Below are positions 35,297 through 44,953 of a stretch of 64,000 nt of DNA, piece after piece. The notes below the pieces were generated by a model that worked only from the letters and a program-made list of their open reading frames with translations, had not been told where the DNA came from and searched no databases. How positions within the stretch are numbered: the first letter of the stretch is position 1; every line of letters starts with the position of its first letter. Both the position numbers and the translations under genes were made by a program. The DNA is from Synaphobranchus kaupii (lineage: Eukaryota; Chordata; Actinopteri; Anguilliformes; Synaphobranchidae), in NCBI GenBank assembly GCA_029718625.1, contig CM056379.1:54395579-54459578 (forward strand), in the 5' to 3' direction.

Positions 35297-35799
35297 TGCT
35301 GTGATGAATTATTACAAATGATGATTACAAAAACTGCGTTACAAATATTTCTGCTGTAGGCTACTGGCTAGTAAACTCCAACGGGAGGTCAGGATTTGTG
35401 ATCAACTGCTTTTCAAGCGGCCCCCCCCCCTGTCTACAACGTAGCTAGACTGCGGAAGTTTACAGTGCGAGGTAGTGCGGTCGGAGAAATAGTTCTGTTT
35501 CAAATGGAATTGTTGTTTCAACGTTCGGTTTGCGTTTGCGATAGCCTACATTTCACAGGAGAGCATACTGAGACCGTAAGAATACACAATGAGCTATAAA
35601 AGCACATTTATCGTTGTTTTTCCATAACATTTCTGATTGCCCCGTTCACTTCCATTGTAGCCCAGTGAGAGCCTACAGGAAATCTGTACCGAACTCAATA
35701 CTGGACCGATCAGCGAAAAAATGGACTTCATGGGTCAGGTTCATGGAAGACGGACCGCAAATAGGGTCCAAGGTCCAAAATAGCGAACTTACCCTTTAA

Positions 35800-36004
35800 G
35801 ACCGTATCTTTGTTGACTATCTTTGTCACCCGCGGCACTGAATTAGTTAATATGTGAAAATACACATCATTCTGGATTAGCACATCTATTTCAAAAAAGC
35901 AGAAAAGGAATAGAGATTCAAAATATGATTAATATAAATAGTTTTTTAAATTCTAAATATAGGTATTACATTTATGTACTAATATATAAATACATTTTTT
36001 AATC
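35800..36004. other. Short unassigned spacer
   Basis: AT-rich sequence between two transposon remnants. Confidence 0.5.
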
Positions 36005-36234
36005 TCACACTGAAAAAATGAGAAAAATCCAACCTTTAATTGAAGTGAATTTATTCTGAGAAAAAAAAATCCCTCATCAAGAAATAATAATTTTTTACAA
36101 AACCACGTGTGCCACAATTATTGGCACCCCTGCATTTAATACTTTGTACAACCTCCCTTTGCCAATAAAACAGCACTGAGTCTTCTCCCGTAACATCTAA
36201 TAAGGTAGGAGAATACAGAGCAAGGAATCTGAGT
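36005..36234. mobile_element. Tc1-like fragment (Tc1-E)
   Basis: Contains ACAATTATTGGCACCCCTG and GGAGAATACAGAGCAAGGAA, sequences of a Tc1-like family distinct from A-D and F. It is cut off on the right by an LTR start at 36235. No frame remains. Confidence 0.55.
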
Positions 36235-36700
36235 GTCAGGTTTGGGTTAGAAAATTGAGAACCAAAACGCGACAGATTAGGATTCAGAAAGCGTATCTAA
36301 AAATAGACATGCCACAGAAGCGGAATTAAACCGCACCAGGGAAAAAAGGGAAACGGAAAAGCGGGAGCAAAACTTCCCTAGCACAAGGCTAACACTAAAC
36401 AACCTCAAACGGAGGCGAATATCGCTAAAACAGCGAGAAACAAAAAAAAGAAAGAACCTCACGCACTAATTAATCTGCGTGAATAAGAGGTAGAGAAAAC
36501 TGAAAAGAAACGAACAAAATAGCAAGCCTGTAACTACAGCTCAGTAGGCTAAGGAGCTGAACAGAGGATAAACAGGCTGCAGGCAAAAAAAAAAGAATAG
36601 AGGACGATAGGACAGAAGAGCAGAAAATCTAATCCTATCACTAATAGAAATAGCTGCGTCTCTGTATAAAACCAAACAGAGATGCAGTAGCCAACTTCCT
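36235..36700 (-). mobile_element. Gypsy LTR fragment
   Basis: Plus strand TGTCAGGTTTGGGTTAG at the outer edge is the inverse of an LTR end (CTGACA). The minus strand shows a TATA-like GGTTTTATACAGAG near the inner side. It is related in its terminal block to the LTR at 5059-5568. It probably belongs to the same copy as the pol fragment at 37603-38445. Confidence 0.5.
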
Positions 36701-36835
36701 ATTCATAGTTTTCAGTCACGTGACTGCTGCGGAGCCCTGGCGGGCAAAACAACGTTCCAGAATGCGGACGGACACTGGAAACCCCATAGAGCTACCGCAG
36801 AAGCCTGTCAAATTTCCTTCTTTTGCAACACACGT

Positions 36836-37370
36836 GTGTTAGATCACCTGTCAAAAGACGAAAAACAAAGATACGCAAACAAACTAAGCGTCTTAGGTAT
36901 GTGTGACCCATATACAGCACCCGCTGCTTTATTTAGATTATTAAAAACCGCGAAGTCGCTGCTGTACTTCGGTGACGTTTACATTTATCTTGTGGAGAAT
37001 CCATCCCCTTACACTGCCGCGAAGATGAAAGCGTACAAAAATACAGATAGTTATCTGTACTTTCGATCTGGATGGGTCAATAATGCTGTTGTTTGGGAGG
37101 TGAAGGACAATAAATTCTTCATCGTCAAAGCGAAGGTGAGTGCTAATTAGCTAACGTGAGCTACCTAACGTTGCTTGCATGGGTCAGTGTAACGTTAGTC
37201 AGCTAACGTTACTGCAGTTAGCTTTTCTAGGGCAGTAATATTTTGGTTAAGATAACACAACATATTGTGACATACATGTAATATAAACTTTTGTCCATTG
37301 TCAGGTAAACCATTCCTACAGCTTAAATGACCTGCCATTGACAGCCTGGGTAGCTGTAGAGAAGGAGGGA
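36836..37370 (+). pseudogene. YqaJ-type nuclease gene of the ISL2EU element, first two exons only
   Basis: Exon 1 (to 37135) encodes LDHLSKDEKQRYANKL, DPYTAPAALF, YLVENPSPYTAAKMKAYKNT and FRSGWVNNAVVWEV, the N-terminal region that precedes the SWIM/YqaJ domains in transposon nucleases. It ends in AAG with donor GTGAGT at 37136. Exon 2 starts at 37305 after CATTGTCAG and reads VNHSYSLNDLPLTAWVAVEK. Splice phases agree. Coding similarity stops near 37370, so the SWIM finger and the nuclease active site are gone. The start codon is not certain: the frame is open upstream of 36836 and the listed beginning is only the first similar residues. Confidence 0.7.
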
Positions 37371-37389
37371 TTCACAACATCCTCCTCTC

Positions 37390-37485
37390 TGGGTTTTCCT
37401 TGTCAGACGGGATTCTGTACAAACACAATCCAGGCTTGTCTCCTCTTCGGTTAATGCATCCAATTGAACAACAACTATCCGGCAT
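37390..37485 (-). pseudogene. THAP exon fragment of the ISL2EU element
   Basis: The minus strand from ATG at 37485 reads MPDSCCSIGCINRRGDKPGL and CLYRIPSDKENPERR. It has the first zinc pair (C5, C10) and the YRIP proline of a THAP finger. The second half with the CxxH pair is missing, and the frame runs out at about 37372. It converges with the nuclease fragment across only about 20 bp, which marks the internal deletion. Confidence 0.7.
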
Positions 37486-37602
37486 TTTGGCAAACTTTTG
37501 GGAAAAGCGGAGTTGTCGTTGACGGGCAGTGGAAGTGGGCTGCTTTTTGCCCGCCAGGTGGGCGTTCCCATAGGGCTGTGACATCACGTGAAAACTATGA
37601 AT

Positions 37603-38445
37603 ACCTATACCGGCTTCCTAGTCATAAAGCAACGACAATCTAGAAGCACAATCCGGTGCACGCCCGGATGGGCCACTAACTGAGAAGTGTGACCCCACTG
37701 AAGGACACGAGATCTCAATCGAGGAGGAACAAACAAGCAGTGAGGCGGACCCCCCCTTGACCGGGATCGGAACGCAGAGCCTTCTGCACAGCCGCCTCAA
37801 TGGCCCACATAACAGGAGCCACAATACGAGAACCGGGAACCACAGATTCGGGACGTGATTCCTTATCCGACCGGTCATAAATGCGTGATAATGCATCAGG
37901 TTTAATATTTTTTGACCCGGGGCGATAGGTAAGAATAAAATTCAATCTGGTAAAAAACAAGGCCCAACGGGCTTGTCACGAATTCCGCATTTTGGCCTGT
38001 TGGATATACTGCAAATTCTTATGGTCAGTCCAGACTGTAAAAGGGTGCTCAGCTCCCTCCAACCAATGACGCCACTCCTCCAGCGCCAATTTGACCGCCA
38101 ACAGCTCAAGATCGCCGACGTCGTAGTTTCTCTCGGCAGATGTAAGGCTATGAGAAAAATATGCACATGGGTGTAGCTTGCGGTCCACCGGAGAATGCTG
38201 AGACAGAATGGCCCCAACCCCCAGCTCCGAAGCGTCGACCTCCACCACAAAGGGAAGGGAGGGATTGGGAGTAGCAAGAATGGGCTCGCAGCAGAACCTC
38301 CTTTTTAGTTCAGTAAAAGCGGTCTCCGCCCTGGGGTTCCACTGAAACCGAGCAGGAGATGTTTTTTTTTTTGTGAGGGCTGTGATAGGAGCCGCTACTG
38401 AGCTAAAATTGCGGATAAATCTTCTATAAAAATTAAGTTCGCTTC
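37603..38445 (-). pseudogene. Second gypsy copy: RNase H and RT-connection fragment
   Basis: On minus, [71 protein letters not shown] and [20 protein letters not shown] match the element at 5059-9540 in the same order. This copy has kept some residues better (TDHKN, DALSR). Upstream RT and gag are replaced at about 38445 by the plus-strand Gmr1-type element, and the integrase is missing on the other side. Confidence 0.85.
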
Positions 38446-38780
38446 GGGAGTTAATTTTATTGGAGGAGTTTAAAAAGTGCACGCCAGAGCGGTGTGTAGT
38501 ATATTTGAATGAACAAAAGGTTACTTCCTAAAATGAGGCAGCGTTCTTTGCTGATGAGTTTACCCTAACACATAAAAGTGTGTTTGTAACTTCTTGTGGG
38601 AAAACTGCTGATGCTACTTCACCTGTTGCATCACCAGTTAAATCCTCTAAATCTCCCCCTGTACGCCGTAAGGAAGAGAGAGAGTGTTTCTACTGCCACA
38701 AAGTTGGCCATGTTATATCGGATTGTTTTCTATTGAAAAAGAAAAGTCCTAGCACCCCAAAGCCTACCGGTTTTGTTAGA
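38443..38780 (+). pseudogene. Gmr1-type gag: SCAN-like capsid end and zinc knuckle
   Basis: The sequence [24 protein letters not shown], a stop, then AADEF-like and LTHKSVF residues corresponds to the end of the capsid region that is related to the vertebrate SCAN domain. It is followed by a nucleocapsid knuckle CFYCHKVGHVISDC (CX2CX4HX4C). A TAA interrupts the capsid segment near 38530, and upstream gag is missing. Confidence 0.7.
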
Positions 38781-39573
38781 GCAGTATCCGAACAGTCTCC
38801 CAGTAGCCGCGATAAAGGTGACGTTGGCTACGAGCCATTTATATTTGAAGGGTTTGTGTCTCTGGTTGGGGGAACCGGATGTCCGAAAGACAGTTTGTAT
38901 TTTAAGAGACACTGGAGCGTCCCAATCCTTCTTATTGGCGGATACCTTGCCCTTGTCAGATGTGTCCTCTTGTGGTGCAGACGTCATAGTTCAGGGTATC
39001 GAGATGGGCTTTATTAGTGTTCCCTTGCATCAGGTGCAAATTAACACGGATTTAATTTCTGGCTGTTTTAAAGTAGCCATGTGTTCTGCTCTGCCAGTCC
39101 CAGGAATAGACCTCATTATGGGGAATGATATAGCAGGTGGTAAAGTACAACCTGTACTGGAGGTTTTGAAACATCCCGAGACGCCCGCTACTCCCGACGT
39201 CTCAAAATCTCCCCCTGACATTTTCCCTGCCTGTGTGATTACCCGTGCTCAAGCACGAAAATGGGGAGAGCAGGTGAATCTGTCAGACTCCATTTTAGCC
39301 ACTCCATTCACTAGCGATGTTCCAGTCCCCGAGTGCCCACCTAAAAAGGGGAAGGAGAAACCCTTATCAGTGGATATGCCTTCGATTAAGCTGCCAGTCA
39401 CTCGCGAACAGCTTATTGTTGCTCAGAAAGCTGATGCATATCTCACCCATTGTTTTAAATCTGCTGTCACCCCTGAAACTGCGAAAGAAAGGCCAGTAGC
39501 TTATTTTGTGGAAAAGGGCCTGTTGATGAGGAAATGGTCAATGTTGCAGCTGGTATGGATTGGGGTGTGGTGA
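38773..39573 (+). pseudogene. Gmr1-type protease and linker to integrase
   Basis: ILRDTGASQSFLLADTLPLS carries the aspartic protease DTGA active site, and VPGIDLIMGNDIAGGKV the conserved second block of retropepsins. A long linker includes CVITRAQARKW, as in gypsy elements. It continues into the start of the integrase in another frame after 39534, so a frameshift separates them. The protease core appears intact as sequence. Confidence 0.75.
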
Positions 39574-40690
39574 CCCAAGTAGTGGTACCCACACCTTATT
39601 GCCAGCAGATGTTATCGTTGGCACAAGAGAACTTTTGGTCTGGTCACCTGGGTATAACCAAAACATACAACAGGGTGTTGCAACATTTTTTTTGGCCCAA
39701 GTTAAAGACCACGGTTACTCAGTATTGCAGAACATGCCATAGTTGTCAGGTAACAGGTAAGCCCAACCAAATAATTCCCCCTGCTCCTCTCTGCCCTATA
39801 CCTGTTATGGGCAAACCTTTCACCCAGGTGATAGCGGATTGTGTTGGCCCGTTACCGAGAAGCAGCACCGGTAATAAATTTCTACTTACCCTCATGTGTG
39901 CAGCTACACGATTTCCGGAAGCTATTCCACTTTGTGCAATTACCGCAAAGGCAGTGGTGAGGGCTTTAACTAAGTTCTTCTCTACATTTGGTTTTCCTAA
40001 GACTCTCCAAACCGATCAGGGATCTAACTTTCTTTCAAGGATTTTTAAACAAGTGTTAGGTTCCCTGGCAATTCAGCACAAGGTCTCTTCCGCATACCAC
40101 CCCGAATCGCAAGGCGCACTGGAACGCTGGCATCAGACTTTTAAATCAGTGCTGCGTAAATATTGTCTGGAAACAGGAAACAGCTGGGATGAGGGTGTGC
40201 CTTTTGCGTTATTTGCATTAAGAGAAGCTGTACAGGAGTACAGCTGCACTGGTTTTTGGGCACACCGTGCGAGGCCCGCTTCAGGTTCTTAAAGAACAAA
40301 TAATGTCTGATGACTCGTCCGCTAAGTCTACCAATGTGTTGGACTATGTTAGTCAATTTAGAGAGCGCTTATATCGGGCTTGCTCTCTTGCCAAAGAAGC
40401 GCTTACTACCTCTCAGAACGCTATGAAAAAGCGTTATGACCGGAAGGCTGTTGCGCGATCTTTTGAGGTCGGAGATTAGGTGCTGGTTTTACTGCCGGTT
40501 CAAGGTTCTGCGTTGTCTGCTCGCTTCTCAGGTCCTTACACGGTGGAGGAGAAGCTAAGTGACACTGACTATGTCATTTGCACTCCTGACCACAGAGGTC
40601 AGTCCCGTATTTGTCATGTAAACATGCTCAAATTGTATCATGCCAGAGCTCCAAAGCCGGAGCAGAGTAATGTTTTGCCGCTTTCGGCTA
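39534..40690 (+). pseudogene. Gmr1-type integrase
   Basis: The N-terminal zinc domain is readable (H in GHLGITKT, then CRTCHSC). The catalytic core has D in VIADCVGPLP, D in LQTDQGSNF and E in GALERWHQTF. A frameshift near 40270 leads to VRGPLQVLKEQ, and a TAG at 40477-40479 interrupts FEVGD-VLVLLPVQG just before the C-terminal domain (RFSGPYTVEEKLSDTDYVI, HVNMLKLYH). The integrase would thus be truncated. Confidence 0.85.
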
Positions 40691-40799
40691 TTGCTTCAGT
40701 GTCCACGGTGTCCACCTCTGATCTGGTTGGGGATGAGGATGGTCTGCTGCTCAGAAACGCACCACAGCAGTACACTAGACTGTTGAATTCAGAGGTGCT

Positions 40800-41277
40800 A
40801 GCAGACCTGTCTTCCTACCTTGCCCATTTGCCCGAAGAACAACGTTCCGATGTGACAAAACTAATCACAGATTATCCTATGCTCTTTAATGACACCCCTA
40901 CTCAAACACATGTTATACAGCATGACATAGATGTAAATAACTCTGCGCCTATCCGACAGCATCCATACAGAGTCAATGCTGCCAAACGTGCGGCCATGAA
41001 AAAAGAGGTACAGTACCTTTTAAACAACCTGTTAGCCAGTCCTAGTTCAAGTCCCTGGAGTTCGCCGTGTTTGTTGTTGCCCAAGCCAGATGGTACTCCT
41101 AGGTTTTGCACAGATTTTCGTAAAGTCAATGCAGTTACTGTACCCGACTCCTACCCTCTCCCACGGATGGAGGACTGCATTGACAATATTGGCCCCGCTA
41201 AGTATGTGAGCAAACTTGACCTGTTGAAAGGTTACTGGCAGGTACCCTTAACCTCCCGTGATTCCGACATATTGTGA
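40800..41277 (+). pseudogene. Gmr1-type reverse transcriptase, palm deleted
   Basis: The RT begins with THVIQHDIDVNNSAPIRQHP YRVN, continues through SPWSSPCLLLPKPDGTPRFC TDFRKVNAVT, and reaches the first catalytic aspartate in SKLDLLKGYWQVPL. The sequence then jumps at about 41277 to the RNase H leader. About 130 residues, with the YxDD catalytic pair, are absent. Polymerase activity is impossible in this copy. Confidence 0.85.
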
Positions 41278-41789
41278 CCGCTGACGATTTTGTGACCAGT
41301 TTGCTTAGCTCAACAAGGCAGTTTATCTGGACCGCAGATTGTCAACATGCCTTTGAAAGCATCAAAGCTTTGTTATGCAGTGCTCCTATACTCGCCGCTC
41401 CGGAGTTCGCGCAGCCGTTTAAATTAGAGGTTGACGCGAGCGCCTTGGGAGCTGGGGCTGTGTTACTGCAAGAAAGTTCTGATGGAATTGATCACCCCAT
41501 CTGCTTCTTTTCGAAAAAGTTCACTAAGCCTCAGCTAAACTACTCCACCATAGAGAAGGAAGCACTGGCGTTGTTGTTGGTGCTGCAGCATTTCGAAGTA
41601 TATGTGGGATCCAGCTCTGTCCCGGTTGTAGTATACACGGACCATAATCCATTAACTTTTCTGTCACGGATGTTTAATCAGAACCAGCGATTAATGCGCT
41701 GGTCACTCATCATTCAAAACTACAATTTAATCATCAAACACAAGAAAGGTACAGACAATGTTTTAGCTGACGCATTGTCTCGGGTGTAA
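41274..41789 (+). pseudogene. Gmr1-type RNase H
   Basis: FIWTADCQHAFESIKALLCS, FKLEVDASALGAGAVLLQES, PICFFSKKFTKPQLNYSTIE KEALALLLVLQHF and VYTDHNPLTFLSRM form a nearly complete gypsy RNase H, ending KKGTDNVLADALSRV. It is the terminal domain because integrase lies upstream. It is joined to RT across the deletion near 41277. Confidence 0.85.
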
Positions 41790-43445
41790 AAAAAAAAAAA
41801 AAAGGTAATAATAAAATAACAATACCATGATACATTGTAGCCTACTGTTATTGTAATTTTATTTCAGTTTTTTATTTTTTATTTTTGCCATGAACAAACT
41901 TAAGTTAAGTTGTCGGTGGGCGCTTTTTTTTTTTTTTTGAACGTAACAACGGTTATAAAACACGGCTAGGTAAAACATCCATGAAAGTGAAAGGTATAAC
42001 ACTACGCAAGTTGCCTATCTTTCATCCCTCACAGAATTGGTATAACACTATGTACAGAATCCAGAGGCACCAGCTTGTGAAATTACAACCAACACACAAC
42101 AAATTGTTATAAATAAGAGAGGATTCTCTCTCAGCAACCGGGCAGTTTCTAAAAGATTCAGAGTGGTTTACAACAAAAGGGTTCTGCTCCCTGATTTCAA
42201 AACCTTGCCATATGTGACACAAGCTGGTAAAACGGTCCGCAAGCCGCACATCTGCAATTCACACATAAACTCACATGCCCTGTGTTTACTTACTCGCTTA
42301 AAAAAATGTAGGCATTGAAAATGCTGCTACTGCTATGAACTGTAACGGCAATTGAAAAGGTTTTAAGATAAATTGATATGGTCTCAGTGGACCAAGACCA
42401 AGAAAAAAATTTGAATTGACTGCAAATTCCAACAGAGGCAAAAGGATAATTCACAACACCGGGACTGTTGTAGTCAAAAACAAACAAACAAATCTATAAA
42501 ACGAGACAGAACATGGCGTCATAAGGCTATCAGCAGACAATGGAGACATGCTTATTTCAGGAACTAGCCTATTGACATGTATTAGTCTAATGGTTCCGAA
42601 ATGACTCAACCATTAAAGAAGATTCAGAGCAAACAAAAGCACCAACTGAGAACGTAGGCTACACAATATTACTCTCGTTTGCCGTGAAATCTTCTGTTTT
42701 GTAATCGGTTAAGTTTTAGTTTTTGCCATCTATCTATCTTTATGTTAGCCTAACTTATCTGTCTGTTAGTCGAGGGCTGCGTCCGAAACAGAGCCCGATC
42801 TATTGTGTCCTGTGTACCAGTATTACTACCATGTAGGCTAACGTTAACATTGCTTACTACTGACCAGAGTGAGAAATTTACTTTCTGACCTACCAGCCAC
42901 AGGGGCTGGTTGATGCAAAATTTTACCAGCCACCCCAAAATCTTACCAAACACCTTTTTTTTCTCGTTTTTTTTAATTTTTAAATTACATTTTTTTTTTT
43001 ACATTATACTAGAATAACGTTTCAGATACCTTACAGAAAATACATACTCATGTTTAGTAGCTGTAATAAAGTAGTAGGCTATTTATTAGGCTATATCATG
43101 TATTATGGGTCAAACAGTCAAACATTGTGTGTAAATTTATTACATACATTTCATATTATAAATTTTTTTAAATGATTTTTTATATTTTTATATGATTTAT
43201 TTATTATATTTTTATATGATTTATTTATTATTATCTAATACTGTAGGCTACTATAGCTAACGTTTGCTGTTTTTCTGAACTAACACAAATAACGTTAGAG
43301 CGAGCTGTCCGGAGCTGTCACTTTTACCTCAGAGCGTAGGTTATTAGTCAGTTTGTTTTGTTTTACTGTGCGACGCTGGTGGTCTTGCTAGAATTGCTTT
43401 AGCTATGATAAATCGAACGCGAATTTCTGCCGGCAATCCGCCTCT
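41790..43445. other. Unassigned AT-rich sequence with a short ATPase-leader-like match
   Basis: Begins with the 17-A run. No complete gene. On minus around 42205-42246 the sequence resembles the leader just before the packaging-ATPase frame at 59762 (about 33 of 42 bases identical), too short to classify. 42870-43000 contains GCCACAGGGGCTGG-type repeat sequence. Confidence 0.45.
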
Positions 43446-43971
43446 GTGTCAAGCCGAGTCAATATTTTAGAAACATTTAATAACATTGAGCTTTTAAAAA
43501 GGTATGAATCACCACGCTATTATGATTATATAGAGCTAGTCAGTGATGCAGTCACTTCACCAACCAACAAAAACAACACAATGAGATCAAGGTTTTGCCA
43601 AATCTACGTTAGGCTAGGCTACTTGGCCAAAGGTAAAATGCAGCGCAGACGAACTGGGAATATCTGTCATCTGTCATTAGAATATTACAGCAAACAATAA
43701 ATTCCACAGACGCCACGCCGTGCATCCGACAACTCATACGTCGACTTCATCCTTATTCTATAGCCTAAGCGTGTTCATGAAACACGACGTCATCCATTGC
43801 GAGGTCAACCTCGCCCTTTCTCTTAGCTTAAGAGTTCTCCTCATTCCTTAGTAAAAGCAGCTTTGTGAATAGATTTTAAATGAAACTCTTAAATAGGAAC
43901 TTTTTGTGCCACATAGGAGAACTCGTAATGGTAAGATAAAATGTGTTGTGAATACGGCCCCTGAATTTTTT
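43446..43971 (+). pseudogene. PIF/Harbinger transposase N-terminal fragment and terminus
   Basis: ELLKRYESPRYYDYIELVSD, SPTNKNNTM, QIYVRLGYLAKGKMQ matches the N-terminal region of Harbinger nucleases, where a RYR-type helix is followed by an LRFLATGxxQ block. The DDE catalytic part is missing. At 43950-43971 TTGTGAATACGGCCCC has the form of the inverse terminus (GGGGCCGTATTCACAA) of Harbinger elements in fish. Confidence 0.55.
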
Positions 43972-44200
43972 ACCAGTTTTTTTTTTTTGTATCCACATTG
44001 CTTCACGCCACTGTGGTGGGTAGGTTTGATACATTTACCCAACAATTCTGAAATCTACCCGTGTTTGGCGGGTGGCGGATGCTAATTTCCCACCCTGCTA
44101 CTGACATAACGTTATAGTAAGTTATGCGAAAAATATCCTCAATATTATTACCTGGAAATAAGTATAGCATCCAGGAATTTAAAGTACACTACATTTAGAG
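43972..44200. other. Unassigned spacer with target duplication
   Basis: Contains TACCCGTGTTTGGCGGGTGG-type dispersed repeat sequence. ATTTAGAG at 44193-44200 is the left target duplication of the next element. Confidence 0.5.
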
Positions 44201-44945
44201 CAGTGGTTCCCAAACTCGGTCCTCGGGGACCACTGTGTATGCTGGTTTTCGTTCCAACCACAATTGCAATCCCAAAATCCTAACAAGCTGTTCATTTTTC
44301 TTAATTAGGTGCTTTTCATGTTTAGAGGGATTATTTACCCTCTTAAGCCACATCATGTCAGAAATAGCTATGCATGTCATGAATAATAAAAATTCCCATG
44401 TTCCTACTGTGCTTATTGGGCTGTTAGGTAACAAATAGGTGCAAATAGGTAACATTTTTTTTAAACTGATCAAATTAAAGACTGGGGTGAATCAATTGGC
44501 TCCTAATTAGGTAGTTGAAAACGGGAGTTTTTAAGTTCCCTCAAGTTTTTCTTAAATGTATTAACACTGCAAGTTTGGCTCGTTATCATTTTCTTTGTCT
44601 TTTTTTCATTATTTATCAAATGGTTATCCACAATTTCACCAATTAGGAGCCTATTGATTCACCTCAGTCTTTAATTTTATTTAATAAAAGAAAATTTATT
44701 TGGTCAGTTAAAAATTCTTTTTTTTTTGCCCCTTTTTGTAATTATTTGCAATATAGCACAATGAGAATATTGTACTTTTATTATTCATGACCTGCATAGC
44801 TGTTGCTAACATAATGTGGCTTAAATATGACAAACACCTAATTAAGAACAATTGACATCTTGTTAAAATTCCGGGATTGCAATTGTGGTTGGAACGAAAA
44901 CCAGCATACACAGTGGTCCCAGAGGACCGAGTTTGGGAACCACTG
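44201..44945. mobile_element. Fold-back hAT-type MITE with perfect 8-bp duplication
   Basis: 745 bp, starting CAGTGGTTCCCAAACTCGGT and ending with its inverse, flanked by ATTTAGAG on both sides (44193-44200 and 44946-44953). Inverted repeats of about 75 bp are followed inward by further inverted blocks (TAATTAGGAGCC, AATAATAAAAATTC). An 8-bp duplication and CAGTG ends place it in the hAT superfamily. It encodes nothing. Confidence 0.92.
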
Positions 44946-44953
44946 ATTTAGAG

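Larger units (their letters stand above)
34236..35795. mobile_element. THAP-encoding TTAA transposon (Kolobok-like), copy 1
   Basis: 1560 bp bounded by TTAA on both sides (34232-34235 and 35796-35799). It starts AGGGTAAGTTCGCTATTTTG and ends with the inverse. The inverted repeats are about 270 bp with few differences (34236-34510 against 35555-35795). Inside are a minus-strand THAP exon near the right end and a plus-strand accessory frame near the left end, pointing toward each other. TTAA targets and a THAP protein point to Kolobok-like transposons. The catalytic part of the transposase is missing. Confidence 0.85.
36703..37600. mobile_element. ISL2EU-like transposon, internally deleted
   Basis: About 900 bp with inverted termini TCATAGTTTTCA...TGAAAACTATGA, followed inward by CACGTGA-type sequence, and AT (or TA) dinucleotides at both outer edges. 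Two gene fragments point toward each other: a YqaJ-type nuclease 5' region on plus and a THAP exon on minus. That gene pair and a 2-bp duplication are the hallmarks of ISL2EU elements. The catalytic parts of both genes are deleted. It lies between two pieces of a gypsy copy. Confidence 0.75.
38443..41789 (+). mobile_element. Gmr1-type Ty3/gypsy retrotransposon with integrase upstream of RT
   Basis: Domain order on plus is SCAN-like capsid end, zinc knuckle, protease, integrase, reverse transcriptase, RNase H. RNase H ends in DALSRV and a stop at 41789. Sequence motifs are Ty3/gypsy but the integrase lies before RT, as in Ty1/copia. This arrangement is known for the Gmr1 group of deuterostome gypsy elements. 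The copy has frameshifts, one TAG at 40477-40479 and a large RT deletion. A 17-A run directly follows the stop, and no LTR is recognised on either side. Confidence 0.85.
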
